A stretch of 64,000 nucleotides of DNA, taken from the NCBI RefSeq assembly GCF_040436345.1, contig NC_133237.1:28093200-28157199 (forward strand). The letters are read 5' to 3'. Source of the DNA: Pagrus major (Eukaryota > Chordata > Actinopteri > Spariformes > Sparidae). A model generated the notes under the pieces. The model did not search any database and was not told the origin of the DNA. It worked only from the letters and a program-made list of their open reading frames with translations. Shown one piece after another: positions 1-11,899 of this stretch. Each line of letters opens with the position of its first letter. The stretch's first letter is position 1. Both the position numbers and the translations under genes were made by a program.

Positions 1-330
1 CCCCCCTGCCCTGTCTCCCCGCCGGAAAACTGGGTAAAAATCGGCCCGGGTCGCTCGGTGGCTCCGGCGGCTGCTCGGCTCAGTTCCTGCGGCTGCTGTC
101 GCGCTGCGCCTCGGCTCGCCGCGCGTGTTCGGCCCCTCGGAGGCTGCCGGAGTGACGCGAGTAGAGGCGCAGCCGCATTTTCCCGCCCACATGTGTTGGC
201 CCGCGCGCTCCGTGCACGCTCGCGCCCCTGCAGTCAGACACGCCATTTTGGTTTTTGAGAAAATCTCATGAGTGCAGAGAGAGTTAGCGCCGACACCGGA
301 CACCGACCCGGTACCGACCCGCTGAGCCTC
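1..330. promoter_or_regulatory. CpG-rich island, probable promoter/first exon of an unidentified gene
   Basis: The first 330 bases are GC-rich and unusually rich in CpG compared with the AT-rich DNA that follows. A GCCATTTTG motif at about 242-250 resembles a YY1 site of the kind often found near vertebrate transcription starts. A short open frame (58-258) shows no recognisable protein domain and looks like a by-product of GC content. This is best read as a promoter and untranslated first exon of a gene not otherwise visible here. Direction is not determined. The island is cut by the left window edge. Confidence 0.4.
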
Positions 331-393
331 ACACTGACCGCTGGACTTCCGGTTACACAGCAGTTTATCAAAGCTCAGGTGTCAGAGCGCTGA

Positions 394-573
394 GCTAACA
401 TGCTGCTAGCTAACATGCTGCGAGCTAACATGCTGCGAGCTAACATGCTGCTAGCTAACATGCTGCTAGCTAACATGCTGCTAGCTAACATGCTGCGAGC
501 TAACATGCTGCGAGCTAACATGCTGCGAGCTAACATGCTGCGAGCTAACATGCTGCTAGCTAACATGCTGCTA
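394..573. repeat. 15-bp minisatellite, exactly 12 copies
   Basis: The unit GCTAACATGCTGCTA repeats 12 times without indels over 180 bases. Units differ almost only at one base (T or G at unit position 14). Because 15 is a multiple of three, a reading frame stays open across the array on both strands, which creates spurious ORFs of a repeated five-residue motif. The T-type units create NheI-like GCTAGC junctions. There is no sign that it is translated. Confidence 0.95.
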
Positions 574-578
574 GCTCA

Positions 579-2140
579 CACTCTGCCTCTTTGTTTTAGC
601 TTCACTGTTCCCATCAGTGAACAAACGAGCCGCTCTCAGAGGAAATAAGGTCCCAGAACATGTTTGAAGGGTGGCAGGGTCCGCCACATATAAACACAGT
701 AAAGCAGAATAAACTGTGTCCTGAACCCTGAAGTGGACCTGGTTACCTCATGTTTGTTACTGTATAAAAATGCCATTGATCTCATTTTTCTGACATGTAA
801 GTTTCTGCAGACGGAGCCGATCAGTAATCAATGAGTCAGAGGTCGTTACCAGGAGCTCTTTTTTAATAAATCACGCTGGGAAAAGGTTTGTAACTAAGTG
901 GTAACGAGTGGATTTATGGACAAATAATCATTTACTAGCTGTACAGGTGAGTAAGAATGATTTGTGTGTTTTTCATTTATGAATCCTCAGTTTTGTCGTT
1001 TCCTTCCTCACAGATCATTGTTGACCTTTTGGAGAAGAGCTGCAGACACGATGATTGTTGTATTAATCCTTTATTAATGACTTATTATCACTGCAGACGT
1101 GACATTTATAGTTAGAAACACATGAACATCTCAACTATAAGAATACTGCTGATATGGATCAGGACCGGCCGCTCAGACAGAGGATCTTCTGTTAAATCCT
1201 CCTGTGTGATTTGTTGTGACCTGAATAATTCAGAGTTCATCCAGATGTTTCCCTGCAGCAGTCGGCTGCTCAGCTCCACGTGGATTTATCACAGCTCTGC
1301 TCTGAGTGAACATGAACTACATTAAATACATCGTTAGGATCCACAGTTATTATCAGTACATATTTAATGTTTCTGCAGGTTTTTTCTTCCAACTGGATCA
1401 GGAACTTCCCCACGTGGTGGAGCAGACGCAGCTACGCCACCATAAACATGTATTATTACAGTCTACAACACTGTAATCACATCTGGGGTGTGACATGTGA
1501 TTACACACCACGAAATCACAGCCCCACCCACTTCCTGTTCTGCTTCTGTCCACTAACACTTTGTAGTTTGAACAAAGATAAAAACCAGATTAAACTACAG
1601 ATCACACGCGTGACAGTTTCATCTAACAGGCGACAAAACAACTACACAAACTAACAAACTTGCGACAAAATGGCTGCAAAGCGTCCGTCACTGAAAGTTA
1701 CATATAAATTTAAAAGATGCTTCATACAGTTTGGATCAGAGATATTAGTTACACGTCATCAGTGTGTCTAATGTTTCTACACATATTGTTCTGTCTCAGT
1801 TTCTCCTCTGCACTCCTGCGTTTCTATTGAACAGCCGGTCGATGTTCACGTCTCTGTCGTCGTTTCTTTGCTGTGTTGAGCACTTTTTAAACTTCACATC
1901 TGTGACTCATTTCACCGACCAACAATAACTCACTGTGGTTGTTGTGCATGTTTAAACTGCCTGATTGCAGCCGGATCCATTTATGTTCCACATCAGGGAC
2001 GAGGGCCGGTGCAGTCACGGCAGTGAGCTTTTATAAATGAGACTTGTATTAATTAGATTAAAAAGACGGGAGCAGTTTGGGCGTTTCGCTAAAAAGGGTC
2101 AACTTTCCTTCTGAATATACACAGTTCTGCTGAACTGTTT
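579..2140. other. Non-coding stretch, nothing recognised
   Basis: AT-rich single-copy-looking DNA. Small ORFs at 1122-1325 and 1367-1654 show no domain, no codon pattern and no paired splice sites that would support a gene. No RNA gene was recognised. Confidence 0.5.
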
Positions 2141-2143
2141 CTG

Positions 2144-2438
2144 ATTGTGTTTACATTGTGTTTATATTGTGTTTATATTGTGTTTACGTTGTGTTTATAT
2201 TGTGTTTACATTGTGTTTATATTGTGTTTACGTTGTGTTTATATTGTGTTTACGTTTATATTGTGTTTACATTGTGTTTATATTGTGTTTGTGTTTATAT
2301 TGTGTTTACATTGTGTTTACATTGTGTTTGTGTTTATATTGTGTTTACATTGTGTTTACATTGTGTTTATATTGTGTTTGTGTTTACATTGTGTTTACAT
2401 TGTGTTTATATTGTGTTTGTGTTTACATTGTGTTTGTG
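2144..2438. repeat. Minisatellite of about 11 bp (ATTGTGTTTAT/C)
   Basis: About 27 copies of an 11-bp unit, ATTGTGTTTAT or ATTGTGTTTAC, with occasional 6-bp additions (GTGTTT). The unit contains no stop in any + frame, so three overlapping ORFs of repeated Cys-Val-Tyr-Ile-Val type appear. They are artefacts of the repeat. Confidence 0.93.
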
Positions 2439-2574
2439 TTGACGGTGATCAGGAGGCGGGTCCAGATTACCACACAGCAGCTGTGGACCGTATGAGATCA
2501 TCCACATTAATGATAATGAAGGATTGTGTGTCTGAGCTGCAGTGAGAGGGAAACATGTGTCCTCACATGAAGAC

Positions 2575-2815
2575 GTGTGTGTCCTCAGTGTGTGTCCTCA
2601 GTGTGTGTCCTCAGTGTGTGTCCTCAGTGTGTGTCCTCGGTGTGTGTTGGTGGTGGCTCCTACCTGCAGTGTGTGTCCTCGGTGTGTGTCCTCAGTGTGT
2701 GTTGGTGGTGCTGGCTCCTACCTGCAGTGTGTGTCCTCGGTGTGTGTTGGTGGTGGCTCCTACCTGCAGTGTGTGTCCTCAGTGTGTGTCCTCAGTGTGT
2801 GTGCCGGTTGTGTTC
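2575..2815. repeat. Minisatellite, GTGTGTCCTCA(G)T units with a second-order repeat
   Basis: A short unit of about 15 bp (GTGTGTGTCCTCAGT) is repeated and interrupted three times by a longer block containing TTGGTGGTG and CTCCTACCTGCAGT. This gives a higher-order structure. Open frames across it are repeat artefacts rich in Cys and Val. Confidence 0.9.
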
Positions 2816-2859
2816 AGGTAATGAAGTCCTGACTCAGCGGCCCTTTAACTGAACATTAC

Positions 2860-3330
2860 GTCACTGACAGCAGCGCGGCGCGGAGGCGGCGCAGCTCCGC
2901 TCCGTGTCCGCGGCTCTGATTGAACGCGTGCTGCAGCAGAGGGACACGCCCCCTAAAAAGTCCTGCGCCTTTACTCCGGGCGGTGCGGTAACGGCGCGGC
3001 GCCCAGCCGCTCCGTCAGAGGGGGCGGGACTGGAGGGGCGGGGCCGGAGGGGGCGGGGCCAGTCCCTTTGTTTTGAGGAGCTGCTGCTCGGGACACGCCC
3101 CCTCCCCCGCGGCCTCTGCTCCCCCCGCCCCTCTGCTCCCCCCGCTGCCTCTGCCCCCCCCGCCCCTCTGCTCAGCCCCGCCCCTCTGCCCCCCCCGCCC
3201 CTCTGCCCCCCCCGCCCCTCTGCTCAGCCCCGCCCCTCTGCCCCCCCCGCCCCTCTGCCCCCCCCGCCCCTCTGCCCCCCCGCTGCCGGCTGTGTGAGGC
3301 CGACAGGCGGCTGCAGCTCTGCAGCGGCCG
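2860..3330. promoter_or_regulatory. Second GC/CpG-rich island with GC boxes and a C-rich tandem repeat
   Basis: CpG-rich DNA begins near 2870. Several GGGGCGGGGC-type boxes (about 3021-3060), typical Sp1/KLF sites, are followed by a C-rich tandem repeat of CCCGCCCCTCTGC units from about 3110 to 3285. ORFs over the repeat are Pro/Ala-rich artefacts. It could be a promoter or simply a GC-rich minisatellite. No associated coding exon was found. Confidence 0.45.
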
Positions 3331-4740
3331 CTGACTGGCTGGATGTCTGCTGGCTGCTTTTTTTAAAGTTTCCGTTTGCATCCTGGTGGTGTGAATGAAA
3401 CATGTGAATGTAAAGCTGTTATGTCACCGGAGTGTGTTGACAGTACACGGTGATGCAGACGCTCAGAGAGCAGAGGGGAAGTGGTTTCATCGTTTCCTCC
3501 TGATTTCTTTTGGTTGGCACGAATCACTGACTTCATCCTTCAAGAAGAAACTAAAAACTGCTTCAATCATCACTTTAACTGCACGCACCCTTTAATATAA
3601 ACCCCGCTCGCTTCATATGGTGCCTTCATTTGATCTCCTGTAAATAAAACATAAAGCTATTTACATCTTGTTAATAATGACTGTTGTCAGACTGAGACAA
3701 TATTTATTCTGTGATTTTGAGCTGTGAGTGATCACAGTTAAGTATTTTACTTGAATAGAACTTATTTAAAGGAGATTCTGCTCAAAAATGAAAAGTTTAC
3801 AGAGGATTTAAGGATTAAAATGAGGGGACACTGTTTCTGGGGGTTTTATAAACCTGTACATCTTCATGTTTTTGGTGTGTTGTCATATTTAAACATGTGT
3901 GTGGAAGCCCAGTCTGCCGGTAGAAGAACAAAATGGGTAAAACAAATAAGTAAAAATGAAGATTTTAAGGATAGTTGGGACACTTTGTAAAACTTAAACT
4001 TAACAAAATGCTCTTGTTCTCAGGTGAATACAGTACAAAGACAAAGTATTTAATGTTGAAACTGATAAATGTTGTTGTTTTTTTACATCCTGTTTGAAGC
4101 CTAAAAGTTGACTGTAGCTGCCGAGCTAACACCGTTAGCATCGCTCTGTCGAGGGTGTAAACATCATCTCCTCAGATCAGGTTGATCTCTGTGATTTTTA
4201 CTTAAACGTTTAAAACTTTTTAAGTTGAGTCTGGTTTCTTTGCTGCTGCTGTTTGTTCGTCCTACATGTTTTCTTTGCCTCCATACGTCCCCTCAGGGGT
4301 CATTAAAGTTTCGTCCTACAGAAACAAAGCTGCACAGAGCGGAGCTGCAGTTCCAGACTGGAGGTTTTGGCTGACGTGGATGCAGCGAGGCGGCGTCTTC
4401 CTGCAGCAGAGGGGCCCTGGGTGGTTTTATGAGGCGTGTGTGCCCGTATAGGCCTGTATATACAGCCCACTGCTGCAGCTAATCCTATAGGCTGCTCCTA
4501 CAGAGATTTTATTGTCTCTGCCTTGGATACCAGCCCTTCCTTAGGAACGCTTGTTTTTTAGAGGTCGGGTGGATCAGAAATGATCCAGAGGAAAAACACA
4601 TGACGCCTGCAGGGGAAGTCTGACGGTGGATGAATGAACAGCTTCCGATTCTGACTGAGTTTGTAACGAAGCTGAAGGTTTGAGGAGCGTTTTAGGACAA
4701 AAAGGACAAAATCACAAAGTAGGAAATCATCTTTATTAAA
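3331..4740. other. Non-coding stretch, nothing firm recognised
   Basis: AT-rich DNA with small ORFs lacking recognisable domains. The phrase CCTCAGGGGTCATTAAAGTT near 4291-4310 resembles the tail seen again at about 8982-9000 (CTCAGGGATCAATAAAGTTT), so it is probably part of a dispersed retroposon tail. Confidence 0.45.
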
Positions 4741-5160
4741 GGAACAGTTCACCCAAAAACTCTTAAACTCAGTCATCATCTCCTCCTGATGATATAAAGT
4801 CAGGCTCAGCCATCATCTCCTCCTGATGATATAAAGTCAGGCTCAGTCATCATCTCCTCCTGATGATATAAAGTCAGGCTCAGTCATCATCTCCTCCTGA
4901 TGATATAAAGTCAGGCTCAGTCATCATCTCCTCCTGATGATATAAAGTCAGGCTCAGCCATCATCTCCTCCTGATGATATAAAGTCAGGCTCAGCCATCA
5001 TCTCCTCCTGATGATATAAAGTCAGGCTCAGCCATCATCTCCTCCTGATGATATAAAGTCAGGCTCAGCCATCATCTCCTCCTGATGATATAAAGTCAGG
5101 CTCAGCCATCATCTCGTCCTGATGATACAAAGAAAGCTAACAGTGTCAGGAGGAGATGAT
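4736..5160. mobile_element. Dispersed element carrying a 37-bp minisatellite (copy 1)
   Basis: The element edge contains GGAACAGTTCACCCAAAA (4741-4758). From 4771 a 37-bp unit is repeated nine full times plus a partial copy to about 5132. The unit holds ATCATCTCCTCCTGATGAT, with short inverted arms ATCATC/GATGAT. Just after the array (about 5145-5160) the motif occurs in the opposite orientation (TCAGGAGGAGATGATG), suggesting the element is a foldback or has inverted ends. The same edge and array recur at 14935-15360. Confidence 0.8.
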
Positions 5161-5243
5161 GTTTAACCCTTTATTAACATGAAGTGGAGATGCTAAGCTA
5201 ACAGTGTTAGCTTGAGCTCGACCGAACGTCGAGGGTGTGAACA

Positions 5244-6010
5244 GTGATGGAATGTAACTAAGTACATTTACTTCAAACACTACTTAAATAACAGAAGTGT
5301 TATTACTTTAAATGAAACTTGGAGTATCTGTAGGTAGTAAAAGTACTCGTGCAGTAAAATGTCTCCCAATTAAGTACATTTACTCAAGTACTGTACTTTC
5401 TATATAAATCACAAGACAAACAGGTTTAAACTGGTTTTTATCAGCTTTTTTAATCTAAAGTCTTACTCTGAAATGTAACTAGTAACTAAAGTAATCAAAT
5501 AAATATAATGGAATAAAAAGTTCAATATATCTCTGAAATGTAATGGAGTAGAAGTAATAAGGGTAGAAGATTAAATACTTAAATATCACAGACAGAAACA
5601 TTTAACTGCACAGCCAGTACTCTATTACTGATACTTTAAGTACACTTCAGATTACTAATGTACTTTAAAGTAGGGTTTTGAATACAGCACTTTTACTTGT
5701 AATGGATTACTTTTAAATTGTGGTATTGGTACTTTTGACTTAAACCAGATCTGAACACATTTTCCAAGTGATGAATGTAACTAAGTACATTTACTCAAGT
5801 ACTGTACTGAAGTACAATTTTGAGGCACTTTTACTTTACTTGAGTATTTCCTTCTTCAGTTACTTTATACTTCAACTCTTTTACATTTCAGAGGCAATCA
5901 TTGTATTATATACTCCACTACATTTATTAGATAACTTTAGTTACTAGTTACTTTACAGATTACATGCTGCATCATGCTGCATCAGAGCCAAAGTATCACA
6001 TTTTAGATTA
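5244..6010. mobile_element. MITE-like repeats with the GTAACTAAGTACATTTACT terminus (two tandem copies)
   Basis: Two adjacent copies start near 5244 and 5766 with TGTAACTAAGTACATTTACT and continue with tracts built on AAGTAC/AGTACTT. The inverted form of the same terminus ends the copy at about 9150-9190, so the family has inverted termini. No transposase ORF is present. The family is the most abundant dispersed repeat of the window. Confidence 0.8.
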
Positions 6011-6640
6011 ATTAATTTTATTAACAAGCAGAAGAAAAAATGAAAAACAGACACGTGACGATGAACTTTTAGTGTTTTTCAGTGAGAGTCCTCTGTGACT
6101 CGTCTTCGTACTGACTGTGAACGTTCACGTCCACGAGGCAGGAAGTCTTCCTATAGATTGTGCAGGACGTGGACACGTGGCTGACGTGGACTCGACGCTG
6201 CAGGCTGACTCATGAAGAAGAAGAAGAAGAAGAAGTGTGACAGTCTGCAGAGTTCACTTGATCCCTGCACAGCGTCTGCAGGCTGACGGCAGGTCTGGAC
6301 CTGCCTCACCTGCAGCACCATGAACGCTGCGTTCAAACACACATCAGGTTACATAACAGGTGAAACACATCTGTCACAGCTGGACTTCTCCGGAAACTCT
6401 TTAACATACAGCAATAAAACAGAGGAAATGGCTCCCACAGGGCATTTATGAATTATTAATGAGCTGATGAACACAGACAGCAGCTCAGACGTGTTTCTCT
6501 GTCGTCATCGTTTAAAGGAGAATTTATTTTATTTCCTCTCTGCAGCAGTTTGGACTGAAGATCGATGAGTTCAGGATGAAAGATGCAAAGATGCCCCGTT
6601 CAGACCTGCTGTCAACATCCATCCCCAGGTGGACATCTTC
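6011..6640. other. Non-coding stretch with a short (GAA)n
   Basis: Apart from a (GAA)n tract of about 25 bases at 6212-6236, nothing is recognised. A minus-strand ORF (6151-6342) has no domain features. Confidence 0.45.
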
Positions 6641-6645
6641 AAGTC

Positions 6646-7660
6646 CGTCTGCTCACAGCTGACATTAACTCATGTCTGATGTGATGTCACTTCCTGCTCT
6701 GTATGAAACAAACCCGTCCATCACTGAGACAAACAGACTCCATGTTTCTACTCAAAGACAGAAATAAGTTCATGTAGAACATTTGCTGAATTTACAAGAA
6801 GGAACAAATAAGTCAGAATCAGTCAGAGACAGAGTTTCACACAGTTTATAAAGTGTCTCCAACTCAACAACTCACTAAACTGACACATTTGTTAAGGGAG
6901 TCTGGGGACAAAGAAGGAGCCTATACAAACTGTCTGACCTCCAGGTGCTTCACTGTGTGTAAATGATATGTTTGTTAACCTGTCAGTGTCTGATCCAACC
7001 ACTGAACCAGTCACCACAACATCACCAGACTCCCTTAACAAATGTAGTGATTTTAAGAGTTGTTGAGTTAAAACAAACTTTATAACGTAGTGAAACTCTG
7101 TCTCTGACAGATTCTGAATCATTGTCTCCTTCTTGTAAATTCAGCATTAAATGAAAACAGTAAGTTGTGTGTTTCCTTGTAAAAAGTGTCAGTTTGTGGC
7201 AGCATGGCTGCACCAGCCTGTCTGCTTCTGTGTCTAAAGTGCTAAAGTCTGACCTGCCAACATTTAGCAGCTGTTTGAACACACTGTTTACACTGATTTC
7301 ACCATTTACACTCAATTTATGAAAGAAGAAACATTTTATTGATCTAAACATGTCACATTTTACAGATACACTAAACAGTAACCAGTATAGGCGACTTCTT
7401 TGTCCCCAGACTCCCTTAACAAATGTGTCAGTTTAGTGAGTTGTTGAGTTGGAGACACTTTATAAACTGTGTGAAACTCTGTCTCTGACTGATTCTGACT
7501 TATTTGTTCCTTCTTGTAAATTCAGCAAATGTTCTGCATGAACTTCTTTCTGTCTTTGAGTAGAAACATGGAGTCTGTTTGTCCCAGTGACGGACGAGGT
7601 TTACTTCATACAGAGCAGGAAGTGACATCACATCAGACGCAGGTGGATGTCAGCTGTGAA
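6646..7660 (-). mobile_element. Transposon-like element with long inverted arms (copy 1)
   Basis: Left arm about 6646-6905 and right arm about 7395-7660 are near-perfect reverse complements, including the phrase around TTAAGGGAGTCTGGGGACAAAG and its complement at 7402-7423. Between the arms lies about 490 bases that include a diverged third copy of the arm core (about 7025-7145, same orientation as the right arm). A minus-strand ORF (7022-7351, 109 residues) spans the centre and is nearly the same as one at 58878-59213. No known transposase motif was recognised, so it could be non-autonomous. Confidence 0.75.
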
Positions 7661-8105
7661 GCACCTGAGAGCTTCCTCCAGTTGCTGGTTTGTTTCTGAG
7701 ACTCCCGGAGCGTCGACAGAGCTGACGGTCAGTGAACACCACATGACTGCAGAGCGACTGTGTTTGAATGTCTGTGAGAGGAAGGAAGTGATGAAGAGGA
7801 GACGGATGAGCAGATTTTCTGGACTTTGACGAGAGATGAAGAGATCTGCATAAATGAACCAGATGATGTGACGGATAATAAAACGCAGCTGGACTTCAGT
7901 TTGATGTCGTCTGACTCCGTCGTGTCGTGTCGACGTCGATCCTCTGCAGAGGTTCACAGGAAGTCTCTCCACCTTCACCTCATCATCATCAGCCAATCAG
8001 CTGATCCATTGATCCGTCTCCACCTGCGGCAGCCAGAAGAGACTGAAGCTTCAGACTGCAGCTTATTGATCAGATCATGACAGAGACCAATCAATCACTG
8101 TGATG
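7661..8105. other. Non-coding stretch, nothing recognised
   Basis: Overlapping ORFs on both strands (7628-7996 minus, 7647-7829 and 7826-8080 plus) lack any recognisable domain. The minus one runs into the inverted-repeat arm of the preceding element, which argues against a gene. Confidence 0.4.
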
Positions 8106-8109
8106 GCAA

Positions 8110-9189
8110 AGACAAACATGAAGTATTCAGATCTTTTGATAAAGTAAAAGTATTACACTGTGAAAATACTCCATTACAAGTAAAAGTACTGCATTCAAAA
8201 GGGAGTCACGTAAAAAGTATTCAGAAAGTAAAGATCTCATGTTAAAATGTTACTTTGGTAGAAGTGAAAGTCACACATATCAATAGTACTCGAGTAAAAG
8301 TCCTAAAGTAAATGATAGTAAATGTACTTAAGTATCAAAAGTAACAGTAAAAGTAACTGATCCATATATTTACATGTATGTATAAACTGTGTACTATGAG
8401 TCAGATGATCATCACAATCATTGTATTTATCTGATTGATAAAATCAATACAATTTAAAATGTGATACTTTGACTCTGATGCAGAATGTAATCTGTAAAGT
8501 AACTAGTAACTAAAGTTATCTAATAAATGTAGTGGAGTAAAAAGTTCAATGTTTGCCTCTGAGATGTAGAAGAGTGTAAGTATAAAGTAACAGAAAATGG
8601 AAATACTCAAGTAAAGTACAAATACCTCAAAATTCTGCTACAGTACTTGAGTAAATGTATTTAGTTACTCTCCATTAAAGTATTAAAGTAAAAGTAGTGA
8701 TGTGTCAGTAATCTGTTCCCTGTCAGTGTTTTTATATCTGATGTTTGTGGATTAATATTACTGCTGCATTAATGAGTATTTTATCAGAGATGAATGAAGT
8801 ACTCAGATCTTGTACTTAAGTAAAGTAGTAATACCACAGAGTAGAAGTACCATCATGCAGAGTAACATTATATTATTGGATTACAAGGATTGATTATTAA
8901 TGTGTTCATCACTTTAATGTTCAGCTGGTAAAAGTAGTTTGATTACTTTATATCTGCTGGGTAACTTGTGAATTTTCTCCTCAGGGATCAATAAAGTTTC
9001 ATCTTCATCTGTAATCTATTACATCATCATTCAACTAAATCTGCAAAGTAACTAAAGTAATCTAATAAATGTAGTGGAGTAGAAGTAGAAAACAGAAACA
9101 TCTGGAAATAGTCAAGTAAAGTACAAGTACCTCAAAGCTGTTCATAAGTACAGTACTTGAGTAAATGTACTTAGTTACATTCCACCACT
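8110..9189. mobile_element. MITE-like AAGTAC repeats, inverted orientation (two copies)
   Basis: Copies at about 8110-8700 and 8785-9189 end with GTACTTAGTTACATTCCACC or a close variant, the reverse complement of the start of the copies at 5244 and 5766. Internal parts share AAGTAAAAGTA-type tracts. The second copy runs directly into a GT microsatellite. Confidence 0.78.
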
Positions 9190-9190
9190 G

Positions 9191-9221
<31 letters not shown>

Positions 9222-9334
9222 TGTGTGTGTGTGTGTATGTGTGTGTGTGTGTGTGTGTATGTGTGTGTGTGTGTGTGTGGATTGAAATTGAAAACCTAAA
9301 AACTAAATCCTCTCATATCGAGCACAAATCCTCC

Positions 9335-9377
<43 letters not shown>

Positions 9378-9411
9378 ACACACACATACACACACACACA
9401 CACACACACCG
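9190..9411. repeat. (GT)n and (CA)n microsatellites facing each other
   Basis: A 90-base GT tract with ATG interruptions (9190-9279) is followed after about 56 bases by a 75-base CA tract (9336-9410). The two are complementary in opposite orientation, so a single strand could fold into a long hairpin. Confidence 0.93.
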
Positions 9412-9527
9412 CTGCCCTTCAACCTCGGCCAAGGTGACGTCTTCATCAGCTGCAGTGTGAGCGTCGACCTGCAGGGGGAGCAAGAGACAAGAGAAGAGAG
9501 TGATGCAGGGAGGGAGAACTGTTGGTG

Positions 9528-9575
<48 letters not shown>
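9528..9575. repeat. (ATTG)n microsatellite
   Basis: About 12 tandem ATTG units. Between here and 10060 the DNA is AT-rich with no gene recognised. Confidence 0.95.
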
Positions 9576-9576
<1 letters not shown>

Positions 9577-10064
9577 CTATTAAAGAAAAGAGGAATAAAA
9601 GCAGCATCTTGAGGAGTGAAAGGAAAAATAAATGAAACTAAAACATGAAACATTTTTCTGTGTATTTGTTTTTATATTTTATTTACATTCATTTAATAAA
9701 TGTTAAATCATTTAACTGTTATAATTTGTCAGAGATGATTTTCTTTTCTGTCAGTGTACTGTAGTTATCATTAATGTCATAATAGACACATTTGAGTTCT
9801 GAACTTTGTTTTTCATGTTTTATTTGGTTCATATTGTAGATGTTTATTAATGTAGTAATGTCTGCCGCTGCTGTCACAGTTTAATGTCGCTGCCTGAGAT
9901 CAATAAATATCAAATATCCTGCGTCTTCACAGTCTCTCAATTATTAGTGTTACATGTAAAAACATGTGCAGCTCTGCTCTGATGATTGTGTCAATAAAGC
10001 TCGACTGAATTTAATAAACACCTTCTTTAGAAAGTTTATCCACATTTAATGTTAATGGACAAAC

Positions 10065-10224
10065 TGTGTGTGTGTGTGTGTGTGTGCGTGTGTGTGTGTG
10101 TGTGTGTGCGTGTGTGCAGGAAGCTGTCGTGTGTTTCAAAGACAAACTAACTTCAGACTCAGCAGAAAAGTTGCAGCGGAGGTCACACTGTTGTCACGAC
10201 TCTGTAACCACGGCAACGTCTGCC

Positions 10225-10262
<38 letters not shown>
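10065..10262. repeat. (GT)n and (CA)n pair
   Basis: An interrupted GT tract (10065-10117) is separated by about 110 bases from a CA tract (10227-10261), again in opposite orientation. Confidence 0.9.
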
Positions 10263-10265
<3 letters not shown>

Positions 10266-10369
10266 TTGAACAAAATGTCCTCAAAATTAAAACAATTTAA
10301 TCTTTAACATTTCTGCATTAAAACGTCTGAAAATGAGCCACTTTTCTCACAGTAAACTATTGTTATGAT

Positions 10370-10885
10370 GCTTTTGAAATGCATGATGGGTAATCCTCTC
10401 TGATATTGCAGTAAGCTGCTGTGGATTTGAATTTAAACGTTGCTTTGAAGCGACCATAAAAAAAGGTAAAACTGGTGCATTACAAGATAAAACTACTCAG
10501 CAGCAACACGGCATTGACAACACGGTTAACATGCTAAAAGGCTAATAACATCCTAACAAGCTAACATGCTGCTAACAGGCTAAAAACGGTATAACAGGCC
10601 ACCAAGTGGTCCAAGAAGGCACATGCCAACAGGCTAAAATGCTAACTAGCAATGTGATTGGGTTAACGTGAAAACACAGTACATTACTGTAATATTACTG
10701 TCAATCTAATGTATAATTATATATTAATTACAGAAACATACTGTAATTTTCATCCATGTTACTGTAAAATAATGACATTGTTACCGCAATTATTGTTGTA
10801 AATGTTGTTGAGTTGTGTAGGGTTAGGGTACAAGTAAAGTAAGTAAAGTACAGTACTTGAGTAAATGTACTTAGTTACTCCCTGT
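10370..10885. mobile_element. MITE-like element, AATGCATGATGGGTAAT family (copy 1)
   Basis: It contains ATGCATGATGGGTAAT at 10380-10395, a block of CTAACATGCTAA-type words, and TACTGTAA words. The same order of blocks appears at about 17875-18440, so this is one dispersed family, moderately diverged. A fragment of the AAGTAC family follows at 10830-10885. Confidence 0.65.
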
Positions 10886-11019
10886 CAGCGGCTGTGAATG
10901 ACTGTGTGTTTGTAAAGAGGAAGTTAAAGAGGAGGTGTGATCTCTCTCTGAATAACTTCACCGACTGTTCCTGAACTTCTCACTCTGCACTGACCTGAAC
11001 TCAGTGACTCACTCCTCTT

Positions 11020-11056
11020 CATCACCATCACCATCATCATCATCATCATCACCACT

Positions 11057-11087
<31 letters not shown>

Positions 11088-11119
11088 CCATCATCATCAC
11101 TATCATCATCATCACCATC
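11020..11119. repeat. (ATC)n microsatellite
   Basis: A 100-base tract of ATC with CACCATC and CACTATC interruptions. It lies directly upstream of a possible splice donor (GAAG|GTAAAA, about 11128-11137), a candidate end of a non-coding perforin first exon. Confidence 0.9.
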
Positions 11120-11127
11120 GACTCTGT

Positions 11128-11899
11128 GAAGGTAAAACATTTTCTAATGAAACTCGTCTGTCAGAGTTCAGACACTTCGTCAGTGAGGAAACAATCTTTA
11201 TTATCAGAAACATTTTCTGTACATTTCTCAGTTTTACTTCAGTGAGTGTAAAAAACCTTTGTGATTGTTACATCGATTGATTTCATAGTTGGTGATATTT
11301 ATTGTTACATATTTTACATCTCAGGTCAGCTTAAAGACAATTTGTTGGTGGATCCTCACTTGATTAAAACGATCATCACCAGGAAAAAACTAAACATTTA
11401 TAAAAAAGTAATAATAACAAAAATATCTGAGATAGAAAATAAGTCTGAATTTTAAAATCAAGAATTAGATTTTCTATCTCAAGTTTTGTAAAAAATTATG
11501 ATTTATTTTGACAGATTCATTCGACCAAGTCATATTTTTTAAATGCTAATGATAAAGATGCACATGGTAGAGGTCATAAATATGAGATACACACAGTTTG
11601 GACGCTTTGAGCTTCCGTACAAAACAAAATGAGAAGTTTGATTCACGACTGCAGCGTCTGTTTGTCCTGTTAATCAGGATTTACACTGAATCCTTAAATC
11701 TCAAATGTTTCTTCTTCAGGTCTTCAGAGACGTGTCACCCGTGTAACAACAATAAATGAAACTCTTACAGATGCCAAAGCATATTCACAACTTATTGTAC
11801 TTTGTATATTGTGTATACTGGACTGTGAGCATGAATAGTTTACTTCTTCTTCCTCTGTGAATCACACAGTCTGTCTCTTCTTCACCTCCTCCCCTTCAG
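11128..11899 (+). other. Candidate 5' intron of the perforin-like gene
   Basis: The start codon at 11900 follows immediately after a strong 3' splice-site pattern: a pyrimidine tract over about 11873-11897 ending CCCCTTCAG. This suggests that the 5'UTR is in a separate exon upstream. GAAG|GTAAAA at about 11128-11137 is one possible donor. The stretch between is AT-rich with no gene seen. The upstream exon is inferred only. Confidence 0.35.

Noticed and set aside
2145..2852. Cys/Val/Tyr-rich ORFs
   Set aside because: Generated by the 11-bp and 15-bp minisatellites; open in three frames.
4771..5132. Possible CRISPR-like array of 37-bp repeats
   Set aside because: Units are directly contiguous with no unique spacers, and the genome is eukaryotic. 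It is a minisatellite.
7628..7996. Minus-strand 122-residue ORF
   Set aside because: It overlaps the inverted arm of the 6646-7660 element at one end, competes with + ORFs over the same bases, and has no recognisable domain.
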